Positions 36,455 through 48,400 of a stretch of 64,000 nt of DNA are shown piece by piece (the first letter of the stretch is position 1; the number at the start of each line of letters is the position of its first letter). Under the pieces are notes generated by a model that was not told the origin of the DNA, searched no databases, and was given only the letters and a program-made list of their open reading frames with translations. Source of the stretch: Cenococcum geophilum 1.58 (taxonomy: Eukaryota > Ascomycota > Dothideomycetes > Gloniales > Gloniaceae). A program made the position numbers and the translations under genes. The stretch covers positions 3,286,001 to 3,350,000 of the forward strand of contig KV748183.1 of the NCBI GenBank assembly GCA_001692895.1. Direction: 5' to 3'.

Positions 36455-37965
36455 TAAACTATAAAATAATAATAAACTATTAAGAGTAATACTACGCAGA
36501 AATAAGAATAGATTAATTAAATATAATTACCCTAAGCTAATAGTAATTTACGAAAATAATAAACTAGAAAGAGTCTATAAGATACTAAAAAGCTTTTAAG
36601 TATAAAGAATTCTAAAGGTATAACTAGAAGATCTATAGATGGATATATATAAGAATTAAGAAGTAAAGTATATCCTAAAGAGTATAGCAAAGTATTTCGT
36701 AGAAGATTTCTATAAGGTAATAACTTAAAGGCATAATGGAGCAATAGGCTTAGTGTTAAGACTTTAAAAAGAATATATTATTAACGGAATCTAGGGCATA
36801 GCCAAAAAAGTAATAAAAGAGTATTTAGATTACTAAAGAAATAAAATAATAAGGTATAAGCTATACGGAGGGCTATAACCTATTAAAATACTAGAGAGAC
36901 TATAGGAGGTTATATTATAGGACTTTATTATTAAGTTATTAAAGTTAAGAAATCCTATTACTAAATAAGAGTATAATATAATCTTAGTAATAATAAATAA
37001 GTTAACTAAATAGGGCTACTTTATAGCATATATAGAAGAAATCTTAGCGGAAGATATTACTAAAATTTATATTAAAGAAGTGTTTATAAGATATAGAGCA
37101 CTAAGTAAGATTATATTAAATAAAAACCTAAGATTTATAGTAGTATTTTAGGAGGTATTCCTAGCGGAATAAGGAGTTAGGGCAGTAACTTTTACTATAT
37201 ATTACCTGTAGATGGACGGATAAACGGAAAGATTAAATTAGATACTAGAATAGTATTTAAGGTATTATATTAATTATACACAAAATAATTAGGTATCGCT
37301 ATTACTAGTTATATAGTTTATATATAATGCAACACTATAAAAAGAAATAGGCATATTACTATTTAAGGCAAATTATAGATACGAGCTAAGAATATCGTTG
37401 TTACTATAATAAGTTAAAAAAATAAGTAGTATAGCTAAAAAAAGAATAAAGATATTAATAAATCTTTATATAGACCTTATAGAATTAGCGAAAAAGGTAC
37501 TATAACGCTAAAAGATCTAAGGGACTAGATCTTAAGGAGGGGGATAAAGTATAGCTACTATATAAAAATTTTAAGAGTTAACGACTAAGTAAGAAGTTAG
37601 ACTACGTTAGACTAGGACCTTTTAAAATTATATAAAGAATTTTACTAGTTATATTTAAGTTAAACCTACTAGCTAAGATAAAGATCTACTCTATATAATA
37701 TATTATAATGCTAGAACTAGTATATAGGAATATTAAACCACTAATTTATAAAGTAGACACGTATAGAGGATAAGAAGAGAATAAATAGTAAGTTTTAAAG
37801 ATTATTAGTTATAAGGATATTAATAATAAAATATAGTATAAGGTTAAGTGGATAGGCTATAATAAGACTACCTAGGAACTACTATAAAATCTAAATAATG
37901 CTATAGGAAAGGTATAGGAGTATTAGAAAAAAACGGATTAGGTAATATTAAGAAGGAGTTAAAGG
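36455..37965 (+). pseudogene. Gypsy-A integrase and chromodomain-like tail
   Basis: Colinear with Gypsy-B 30500-32020. The integrase zinc-binding region and core are recognisable from GHNGAIGLVLRL-like sequence near 36730-36770, a DFI block near 36920, and LNQILEQY-type sequence near 37230, all with stops. The tail near 37845-37930 reads YKVKWIGYNKTT, a chromodomain-like motif. It ends at the aaagg target of Gypsy-D. It is more heavily mutated than Gypsy-B. Confidence 0.8.
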
Positions 37966-38166
37966 TGTTACGGCACTGGCAGAACTTGGCAAAACTTCGC
38001 GGTCACGTAACTAGAAGACCGTATAAAAGAACCCTACTTCGACTAGCGCTGCTCTTCTTCTCCTTTCCTTTCTCTAGCTTTAGATCTTTGTTTATAGACT
38101 ACCAATCATATAGGCTTGCGCGTCCCTCTTGCCGTGCTTGTGCCTCAATTAACTAAGTCGCTAATA
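37966..38166 (+). repeat. Gypsy-D 5' LTR
   Basis: 201 bp from tgttacggca to gctaata. It has a TATA-like ataaaag word near 38023 followed by a long pyrimidine stretch typical of an LTR transcription start. The short open frame over it is not a gene. It lacks a 24-bp tandem copy of the ggcagaactt unit that the 3' LTR has. Confidence 0.9.
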
Positions 38167-38349
38167 TTATCTAAAGCTCGTCTACTCTTCTTCCTAAGAA
38201 GGAACTTAAAAATATCTACGGACTATAAATAAGAATAGAACACAGAAGTAGACCTAAAGGCTATTACTAGAACTTAAAGAACAGAAAAGAATAATAAGAT
38301 CTATAGAACACGTATAGACTAGAACCCCTATAAGAACCCTACTAGAAGT

Positions 38350-41300
38350 TACCTTAATAACCGTATTACTATACTAAGAACTACAGCGGCCGGCAAAGCA
38401 GCCGTAGGACCCTTAAATACCTCCAATAGTAAAATAGCAACTAACTTAAACTCCTAGGTGGAGCTTATAGCAGCTAATGCCGAAATTAAACGACTTTAAG
38501 AGCTGCTTAAAGCTAGAGAACCCCTTATACCTAGTAAAGAGTTATCGGACACCTAGAGACTTGCTACAGTCCTTAAGGCCCTAGCCTAATATATAGCATT
38601 AGTATCGTTACGGTCCGCGAAGGTTGCGGACCCCCTATTACTTACAGACGGAACCGACCCTATATTTAATAATTAGAAGCTTTAATTACAGGATAAGCTC
38701 AAAGTTAATACGGACCACTTCCCTACTACTTAGGCTAAAATGGCCTATATCTTCGGCCGTACCGGCGGGGACGTATAGACGCACTTACGTCCTTAATATA
38801 TATAGGACTTAGTAGATCCCTTCCTCTCTAGAGAAGAGATAATCGTATACCTGTCTTCTATCTATAAGGACCCCTTTAAAGTATAGAACGCTCGACTTGA
38901 TTATAAAAGCCTAAATATAAAAACAATAGAGACCTTCTTGGCCTTTTAGACCTGCTTTCTATACCTAGCCGGCTAGGCTTAAATTCCTTAGGAAGATTTA
39001 ATGCCAGACCTATTTAATAAGCTTACCTTAGACCTATAGCGAGCCGTACTGCTAGTTTTTACTACTATATAGACGCTAAAGGAACTTACGGACTAGTGCT
39101 TAGCTATTAACTAAGGCCTCTGCCGAATTAAGGTACGCGCTAAATGGTATAAAGCTAGAAACCCTTTAAATTAGACTATAAGTAATATAAGAACGGCCCA
39201 CAATGCCCCGGCACGATTGGTAACCCCTATAGTACCACCTATACAGCCCGCCGCCAATTTAGCAGCTAGCCGTGCGGTTAGCCCTGCTATAGGTTTAGTA
39301 AATACTTAGCCTATATATAGTAACCCCCGTATATAGGCCCTTAGTGCTTAAGGAGCTTGCTTCTCTTATGGTTAAAAAGGCTACTATATAAAGGATTATC
39401 TAATAAACGCAAAAGTAGATAAGGTCCTATTAATCTAGGAGGATAGCGTGGAGTTAGAAAAAGAGGAACCCTAAAGAAAGACTCCTCTCTAGGGTTAAAA
39501 GGGATTAATACGTTAGATATTAATCTAAGTTAGCTAGTTAGTAGAAGAAGCTACACTATCCCTTATACTTTATTCCGTAATAAATACTAAGTTTTAACCT
39601 CTGCTTTAGCTAACTCTAGAGTAAATGCCTTTGCCTTAATAGATATCTAGTATGCCGTAAAGCTAGCTGACTTTCTAAATATACCTATTAAAAAAATACC
39701 CAAACTAATTCCTATCCGCGGGTATAATAGGCGGATAGGACCACCTATTATAACTATCTTGCGAATTTACCTCCGTGTTAACGAACGAAGGTAGTATAAC
39801 GCCCCCTTCCTTATTACGGACCTAGGTAGCTATAATATAATCTTAGGGCGAAAATAGCTAACCTATTTAGGCTTATAGCTTAACGTATGGAGTAAACGGC
39901 TTACCTAGCCCAAAATTCTACCCCTAACCCCTTCCTTTATAAAAGAAATTAGTATTATAATAGAAAACCTTATACGGCCCTAGATTAATACTATTTACTA
40001 GGCTAATACTATACGTAAGGACTAGGCCTTCAAGAAAGATATACAGCTTAATTCGCAACGGATCCGTATACTACATCGCCCCTAGACTACCTATATTACG
40101 CCACCCGCATTAAAGACCTAGGAAGTTAATAGTAACCTAAAAAAGCCCCCTATAGAGAGCTTAGGCCCTATATAGCTATAAAGAACAGCAAGGGACATTA
40201 AACGTTATACTAAACTAATAGATTAGAGGGATAACCTGCGAAAGATAAAATAGGAGCTAAGAAAGATTATAAACCCTAGACTACAAAATACGGTCTAAAA
40301 AACAGCTATAAGGAAACTAGCGGACCTCCTACTAGTTAATGTCTGCTATATTAGTGCCGTAGGATTCTACCGGAACTTAGTTTAGCCTAATACTATTACC
40401 TTTACAATAAGCTTATACGAAATTAATTAAATAATTAAGGAAAAGGGAAATAAGCTTAGCAGATAAGAAAGCGAGCTTATAGATAAGGAACTAGTAGAAC
40501 AAAAGCTGCCCTATTAATACTAGAAATTCAAGGACGTATTCTCTAAAGTAGCGTCTAATATACTTTTACCTTACTAACCGTATAACTATAAGATTAAGAT
40601 TAAGCAGGGCAAAGAAAATACCCTTAGCTTTAGCCCCCTCTATAAGCAGTCTATTATTAAATTATAGGCTATAAAGCAGTATCTTATTAATAACCTAAAT
40701 AAGGGCTTTATTAAGCCTAGCCAAGCCCCTTTTACCTTGCCTATTCTCTTTATTAAAAAGCTAAATAGAGGACTTTGCTTCTACATTAACTACTATAAGC
40801 TAAATAATATAACCTATAAGGATCGCTATCCGCTACCCCTACTTAATAAAACTCTAGCCCAAATAAGTAGAGCTAAGGTCTTTATAAAGCTTAATATCCA
40901 CTAGGCCTTCTACTAAATTAGGGTAAACCCTAGGTCTAAAGATCTTATTATATTTCGGACCTATTACGGAACGTATAAACACAAAGTACTCCCTTTTAGA
41001 CTAACTAACGGACCAGCTACGTACTAGCGGTACATAAACAATATACTCTTTAACTACCTTAACGATTTCTATACGGCCTATTTAGATAATATTATAATCT
41101 ACTTTAAAAATAAGCTAGAATACGAGGAGCACGTCTATAAAGTCCTATAACGGCTCTATAAGGCTAGCCTCTAGGTTAACATTAAGAAGTTAGAGTTTAG
41201 TGTTAAGCGTATAAAGTACCTAGGTTTTATTATTAGTATAGACGGAATTAAAACCAACCTAGAGAAAACGGCCGTAATTAATTAGTAGGCACCCCTACGG

Positions 41301-43570
41301 ACCGTAAAGGGGGTATAATCCTTTTTAGGGTTTTATAACTTCTACTAACGCTTTATTAAGAACTACAGCAGGATCGCCCGGCCTCTTAACTATCTTACTA
41401 GAAAAGACCAGCCCTTCTACTTTAACGCCATATATAGGCAGGCCTTTAATAAGCTTAAGAAACGGCTGGTATCGGCTCCCCTACTTGCCCATTTTAACCC
41501 AGAACGGCCCTTAATACTAGAAACTAATGCCTTAGACGGCGCAATAGCTAGTATTTTTTCCTAGAAGCAACTGGACGGAGAGTAGCACCCTATTGCATAC
41601 TATTTAAAGACTATAATAGATGCTAAGCTAAATTACCATATCTATAATAAAGAAATGCTGGCTATTATCTCTAGCTTTTAGCACTAGCGTATATAGCTAG
41701 AGGGGACCCCTAAGCCAATTAAGGTAGTTTTAGATTATAAGGCCCTAGAATACTTTATAATAACTAAGGCCCTTATAACCCAGTAGGCACGCTAGGCAGA
41801 TACCCTATCTTAGTTTAACTTCTTAATTATATATAGACTAGGCGCTATAAACCGCGCGGACGCTCTTATAAGGCGTAAGTAAGACCTAGATAACTAGATA
41901 GCTATAAAGATCTTACTATAGACCTAGACGCTACTATAACTAGAACACCTTAACCCCTAAATACGGGCAGAACTAAGTACGGACTCCTTAGGCGCCAAGA
42001 TATATTTTATTAACTCCTCTAAACTTAACCTTATTAATAAACTACTACAGGCCAACTAAACAACCCCCTCTCTATAGAAATACCGTAAAAAGGCAAAGAA
42101 CGTTACTAGCCTATAGTCCCTTAAAAATGGACTACTTAAGTACTAAGAACGGCTAGTAGTAGCTAAGGAACAGAACTTACGGACCTAGCTTATTACCGAA
42201 GCTCATACCTAGGTCTCTATAGCCCACCCTAGAAAAAATAAAACCCGTAAGATTATTAGTAACCACTACTACTAGCCTAGAATAGTTATAGATATTAACC
42301 GTTATATACGGAATTGCGATAGCTGCCGTAGATCTATAATTCTATAAGATAAGACCCTAGGATTATTAAAACCTCTCCTAATACCTAACCGCCCCTAGTA
42401 GTATATCTCTATAGACTTCTATAAGCTACTAACAGACCATAACGGATATAATATAGTTATAATTTTAGTTAACCGCTTTAGCAAGCGCCTATTCTTAATT
42501 CCCTGTTATAAAAATATTAATGCCAAGGAGGCGGCCTAACTATATATCCACTACGTCTACCATATTTACGGACTACTAGATACTATTATATCTAATTACA
42601 GCCCGTAATTTATATTAGCCTTNTANAACNAGTTTACCNNNATNCTAGNTATTAGGCTAAAGCTCTCTATAGTATATTACCCCTAGATAGACGGCTAGAC
42701 GGAGATTATAAATTAATATTTAGATTAGAGACTTCGGCCTTTTATTAACTACTTCTAGGATAACTAGGGCGAACTGCTACCCCTAATAAACTACGCCCAG
42801 GCAACCCTACCCTATAACTTTACGGGATTTGCACCTATCTAACTAGGAATAGGGTATTTACCCTAAATAAGCTTTAACTGGGATAGACTAGAAGGACCAC
42901 GGACCGTACGTAAGAAACTATTTTATAAGGAAGCCTAGTAGTACGCCAAGCGCTTAGAGGAAGCCTAGACGGTAGCCCATATAAATCTAGAAAAGGCCTA
43001 GAAATTAATAAAATAGTAGGCAAATAAGTATAGGCGCGAACCTGACTTTACCGTAGGCAATATAGTCTAGGTTATAATAAAGAACTAAAAGACAGAACGG
43101 CCTAGCCGTAAGCTAGACTATTAGATAGTAGGACCGTATAAGATCCTTAAGAAGATAGGTAACTTATATAAAGTAAAGCTCCCGGATTTAATTAAGGTTT
43201 ACCCCGTTTTCTTACTAGATAAGCTATAAAAAGCTATAAACAACCTATTACCTAGATAAAAGAACAAACCTCCCCTATTAATTTAAGTTAATAGCGATAA
43301 TAAATAGGAAATTAAAGAAGTACTAGCCTATAAACTAGTAAGGAAAACGCTAAAGTACCGCGTTAGTTGGAAAGGCTATAACCTAGATCCTACCTAGTAC
43401 CTAGTATAAAACTTTATTAGCAGTCCCCATAAGCTTTAAGAATTCTATAACCGCTACCCTAATAAACTAGAACCCCTAAAGTACCTAGATAAGTAGATAG
43501 AGTGCTAGTATAGCGAAGACGATAAGCTACCGGAAGAACATAAAGATAAAAACGCCCTATAAGCATAATA
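38350..43570 (+). pseudogene. Gypsy-D gag-pol with chromodomain, RIP-inactivated
   Basis: Gag includes DNWKLQ-like sequence near 38670 and a decayed zinc knuckle (CFSYG, then KGYYIKDYL, about 39360-39400). Protease lies near 39630-39850. RT spans about 40600-41350 with the active site AYLDNIIIY at 41077-41103, where the second Asp is Asn. RNase H follows (about 41510-41880), then the integrase HHCC region (about 42180-42330, ending NCDSC) and core (SIDFYKLLTDHNGY near 42410). The C-terminal chromodomain reads YRVSWKGYNLDP at 43355-43395 and ends near 43570. N bases lie at 42623-42650. The chromodomain would direct integration to methylated-histone heterochromatin, as known for chromoviruses; here this is inference. 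Confidence 0.88.
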
Positions 43571-43600
43571 CGGACTATAAAGCCTAAGGGCAGGCTTTTG

Positions 43601-43615
43601 CGGAGGGGGGGGTAA
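43601..43615 (+). promoter_or_regulatory. Gypsy-D polypurine tract
   Basis: Purine run cggaggggggggtaa directly before the 3' LTR, the plus-strand primer site. A matching tract in reverse complement (59232-59245) borders the Gypsy-E LTR. Confidence 0.8.
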
Positions 43616-43840
43616 TGTTACGGCACTAGCAGAACTTGGCAGAACTTGGTTGGCAGAACTTAGCAGAACTTCGCGGTCACGTGACTAGAAGACCGCATAA
43701 AAGAACCCTACTTCGACCAGCGCTGCTCTTCTTCTCCTTTCCTTTCTCTAGCTTTAGATCTTTGTTTATAGACTACCAATTATATAGGCTTGCGCGTCCC
43801 TCTTGCCGTGCTCGTGCCTTGATTGACTAAGTCGCTAATA
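43616..43840 (+). repeat. Gypsy-D 3' LTR
   Basis: 225 bp, identical in plan to 37966-38166 but with an extra 24 bp from duplication of a ggcagaactt-type unit near its start (43630-43670). It ends gctaata and is followed by aaagg. Confidence 0.9.
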
Positions 43841-43845
43841 AAAGG

Positions 43846-44529
43846 CAATAGACGAGCCGGATTATCTAAGGGATCTACTACTAGTATATTAGTTATTTCC
43901 GCCTCTACTTAATTAAAATCCCTTTTAGCCTCCTTAGCCTTAAGTTTAAATAGACCTTACTCTACTAAATAAAGCTCTTTTAAGCGTACCTTTTTATGGA
44001 CCTTTGCTAAATAACTTAAGTAAGCGTAAGTATCTAATTAAGCTTTTAGAGCCTAAGACGCCTTATTAAAATAACGCTAAACTTTAGTAAGGGCCTTAGC
44101 CAGCTTACTCTTTAGCTTTTTAGCCGCTACTAATACGCGCGACCCTAAAGCAGATTAGATAAGGAACTAGAAAATTATAAAGAATAACAAGACGTATATA
44201 CTTAGCGTTAAATATAGATTAAATATTATAGGACAATTGCATATTCGCTTGGGTATATTTAGCATAGAAAGAAGGTTGGCGACTAGATAGAGCTGCGATT
44301 ATAATATATACTAACTTCTTCTTCACATAATAAGAATGGATAATATAACTTTACTAAGTAATAGGATAAACGTCACCAGCTAGTTATAATAATTAAATAT
44401 AAAGGATTTAATAGAAGGCATTAGAAATAATAAAGGTCATTAAATTAAAAGTGGGAATGCTATACCTCTAATAGACGACTTAGAGATAGGAGATATCTTT
44501 AAGGACAAAGATAAAGAGGAGGGAGATGG
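43846..44529 (+). other. Gypsy-A 3' untranslated region and polypurine tract
   Basis: AT-rich remainder of Gypsy-A after its chromodomain. I see no coding signal on either strand. It ends in the purine run ataaagaggagggagatgg (44511-44529) before the 3' LTR. Confidence 0.7.
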
Positions 44530-44945
44530 TGTTACGGACCTTATATTGGCAGTAGTGCGACTACTAAGAAAAGATATAAATGGGTTAGTTAAGATAATAT
44601 AGGAGGCGCTAGAACCAATTAAGCTATAGGATAGGGGGTAGCTAAGTTATATAACTAGTTACGTTATAAGTTTAGAACATAGGAACGTAGGAATATGGGA
44701 ATGTAATATACTAACGTACTAACGTACCGACGTACTGAATCCTTTACTATAAGGAGTTATATATTTAAGGACATACGGTCTCTATAGATAGTTTCTCTTC
44801 TTTATAGTAAATCTTAGAATATAATTAGAGTTAATCTATTAGGTAACCGCTCCACTAGTTATATTTATATTGTTAACTATTCTATACCTATATACCCAGC
44901 CCATTAACAAGTTTACCGTAGTATTTCCTATAAGGCTTTATTATA
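44530..44945 (+). repeat. Gypsy-A 3' LTR
   Basis: 416 bp, starting tgttacgg, colinear with 19458-19881. The target duplication attag follows at 44946-44950. Confidence 0.88.
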
Positions 44946-45435
44946 ATTAGCTATTAATTAGGTTCCTTAGAGTTTTTAGCGCTTATTATTTCTAGCAAAG
45001 TTATTTCTAGCCTTATTATACCTCTACTAGCCACTACTAATGCCTATAATTATATTAGAGTTAAAAAAGTATTTAGTTATATTTATAAGGACTAAATAGC
45101 TTTCTAAAGTTTAGTATTTTACTTTTTAAGGCTTTATTATTTTAATTTAATATTTACTAGTTTATTTCTAATACTTTTAATAATACTATTTTAGCTTATA
45201 ATAATATTACTTTACTATACTATAGTTTCTTTAAGGCTTTTAATAAGTTAATAGAATTTATTATAATTAATACCTCCTTTTTTATATTTAGATAAGGTAA
45301 AGACTTTTATTATAGAGAATAGAGGTAGTATATACTACATAGCTTATATTTTAGTTTATAGTACGGTCTACTATTTAAACTATACTAATCTTTAAGTAGT
45401 TTATTGACCTAAGGTACAAGTAGTCTATTACTTTT
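44946..45435 (-). pseudogene. LINE-1 copy, 5' part of ORF1 region
   Basis: A minus-strand LINE resuming after Gypsy-A. Its reverse complement aligns with the plus-strand copy at about 57255-57720, including taaagattantatagtttaaatagtagac and the run ending aggaggtattaattataat. It is heavily AT-rich and without an open frame. It is cut near 45435 by the Helitron. The rest of the 5' end may be the colinear minus-strand piece at 53801-54122, which would make one LINE split by everything between. Confidence 0.72.
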
Positions 45436-48400
45436 AGGTGTCCGGGTATCTCAATTTTCAAACTTTGCTAAGCTAGCTTCTGATTGGTTAGAACAAGACT
45501 GCGCGCGGTAAGTTGTGGTAGAATCCACGTGACGAACGTCAAAATATTTTAAACGTCAAAATATCTTAGTATTGCACCTTCCTTTTTGTTAACACCTCTA
45601 TTAATACCACTATATATATTATAAATATAGCAGATCCTACTGTAATTAAGTGCAATAAGTGCCATATCTGCAAGCCCCGCCTTAACTTTATTAAAGACGG
45701 CCCTTTAAAGAAGCTTTTAAAGCTATACTAGTTATATTAGTTAAAGGCGCGTCTTCTCTATATATTACTTCTACTTCTACTTACTTTTCTAGGTCTCTAA
45801 GTATAATTTAAATAAGCGGAGAGCTCTTGTAGAGTTAGGTTCTACTACTAATAATCGTCCTATAAGGCGCTAGCGAACTGTTCTACCTAAAAACGATACC
45901 GAGAACGCCTTCCTGCCTCGCGGCTAGAATAGCTAAGATACCCCTAAAATAGCTTAACGGCGGAAGACAATTAGGGCAATATAACGGGAGTACCATATTC
46001 TTAATTAGTGGGGTAAAGCTTACTTGCCTACTCCTCCGCTATATACTATAGGTAAAGCTCCGTATAGTAGAAGAGGTACTTTAAATAGCCTAAATTCGTC
46101 CTTACTAGGACTAGCTCCTATATCTAATCTACCGCTAATACCTACCCTAGCGCAAGCTCCGACTACGGCTATACTACTACCTATTTTAGCTGTTAATTAG
46201 GAGCGAATTAAGAAGTTTAGAAGTATACTATAGGCTAAATATATAGAGACGTGTAGTTGTTATAAGGAGCGGTGGTTCTAAATAGGCCTAGCTATAGAGG
46301 GTGACAATATAGGTGTATATAAAGCCTATATTAAGGACGCCGATAGCCTTAAGGATCTAACCCTTTTTCTCTTATTTAGTAAAAGTAACGGGCTTAATCT
46401 GGGGCCTATTCCTGGCTTCCTACCTATACTTACCGCGGTAGAGGAGCTTCTAATTACGCGCGTATACGTTCATCTATAAGTCGTGCGTGTACGCGGCTAG
46501 CAATATCGCTATACTAGCTACGTCTGCTGCTTTGGCTAGAACACTCTAAAGACTTAAAGGCAGCTACTACAGCTACCTTCTAAACTCAATATACTAGTTA
46601 TAAGGCCTATAGCAGTAGAGGGTGGCGAATACCTAAGTCGGTGGTTCTCTAAGCGGTATACCGTAAGGCGCTCTACTATATTACTATAGCTTTACTTTCT
46701 AAAGGTCAATTATCTTAATTATTACGACGTTAAAATATATAGCACCCGGCTTACCAGCTTACCTAAAAATGGCTCTATTAGGTTAACTACCTTATATTAA
46801 TAAGTTAGAGTTAGATTCTAATAGCCTAACAGCTTACCTTACTACTCCTATATAACGTCCTCCTACTATTAATTCTCTACCTGCCGAGCTTGGTAGTAAT
46901 ATACTAGACGGCGAATTTAATAATAATATATTAAATACTTTAGTTCCTAATCTAGTGCCTAACCTTAATAAATTAGAGCTTTTAGGTTGTAAGGTTTAAT
47001 ACTAATAAGACCTATAAGCGGGCCTAGAGGTTCCTACTGTGCGGTAGACACCTCTCTCTAAGTAATTAGCTAGCTTTATTATACGCGGCACCTTTCCTAC
47101 CCTATTTCTTTATAGTAAAGCCAATTTTAATATGCCACGAAGCCGTATAGTTACCCTAGCTGCATATGCTAAGTATATGCTTAAGTATCAGGACGGTTAG
47201 TTTGGCCGCTACCCCTTATTTCGCTACTACGTGTTTAATCGGATTATAAGAGAGCAAGCCCTTAATACTACCCGCTTCCTTTACGGCCGATTAAATAAAA
47301 ATAGTCTATCTTTAAATAAGCTTAATAATCTTATAAATAGTAGTAGGGGTAACTAGGTTTTAAATAAGATTATATGGTATATATAGAAGCTTAAGGGCAC
47401 TAGGCCCTACTAGAAGCAGAAGAGAAATAAGCTTATAGCTTATACTAAAAATATTAAGAGCGGGTCTCTATTCTTTACACTTAGCGCTACTAATTTATAT
47501 TAGCATAATCTATATCTTATATGCCTTAATTTAACGAATATAAGGCTGTTAATAAGGCTTAATGCTACCGGATTGCTTCTTAAAATCTTAATAATAATCC
47601 GCATATTACTGCTTACTAGCTATATCGCCGCTTCAATCTGTTTAGGAAGCACGTACTTATAGGTCTATTTAATAGCACTAACTTTTAGTCCTAATATAAG
47701 TAGTAGGTGCGAGGTAGCGGCTATATATATAGCTTTTTATGGAGTTTAATAGCCCTAAAGCTAGATCCGTTAACTAGTAAATTAAGGGCGGCTTTTACTA
47801 AGCACTGGGCTGCTTTTATATCCGTAATAAATCCTAATTAATTTAGGCCTCCCAATCTTTAATATCCTTTTGCTCTTAGCTATAAAGAATAGCCTAATAC
47901 TAGTAAGCTTCTTACTGCCTACCTTAATCGATTTTAACGGCACCGTAATTATACTAAATCTTACTGCTTAAGATTAAAGAAAGGCTCTGCTAGAGTAAAG
48001 GAGTGCCGCTTCTACTTTCTACGCTCTCTCCGTAATAAGGCCGCTGTATTAAAGGATTAAAATCTATATTACTAGACGTTCTATTTATAGCGTAATAATA
48101 AGCTTTTTAATAGCTATAATGCAGTTATAATACTAGCGTGGATGGCAAATATTAATACGTCGCCCGCTATAAGTATATTAGTAATAGTTAACTATATAGG
48201 CAAATATTATAGTAAGAAAGAGAAGAAGTTAACTTCCTACTAGGAGTTACTCTAATTAGTACAGCCGTACGCTAATAGTCTTTATGCCTTTAGTTTGGTA
48301 GTAGCTAAGTTTATAAATAAGCTTATTACTAAACGCGATTGGTTAACGTAGAAGGTATACTATTTACTTTTTAATATTTCCCTTTCTGAAGGCTTAAGGA

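Larger units (their letters stand above)
37966..43840 (+). mobile_element. Gypsy-D: Ty3/Gypsy chromovirus nested in Gypsy-A
   Basis: 5.9 kb with LTRs 37966-38166 and 43616-43840 and a perfect target duplication aaagg (37961-37965, 43841-43845). Gag, protease, RT, RNase H, integrase and a C-terminal chromodomain are all legible in order in one plus-strand frame, interrupted by stops. A purine tract (cggaggggggggtaa, 43601-43615) precedes the 3' LTR. Gypsy-E at 59021 onward is a related chromovirus on the other strand. Confidence 0.93.
19458..44945 (+). mobile_element. Gypsy-A: Ty3/Gypsy retrotransposon carrying four insertions
   Basis: LTRs at 19458-19881 and 44530-44945 are flanked by actag (19453-19457) and attag (44946-44950), one transition apart as RIP would cause. 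The interior, plus strand, is gag (19921 to about 22600), RT (24573-25214), RNase H (33150-33549), integrase and chromodomain-like tail (36455-37965), and a 3' region (43846-44529). The gaps hold MS-C, Gypsy-B, Copia-3 and Gypsy-D. The protease and first part of RT, present in the sister copy Gypsy-B (about 28540-29484), are missing at the MS-C site. Without insertions the element would be about 7-8 kb. Confidence 0.88.

Noticed and set aside
37965..38156. 63-codon frame, with a near-copy at 43636-43830
   Set aside because: Both lie within the Gypsy-D LTRs and are open only because of the pyrimidine-rich leader.
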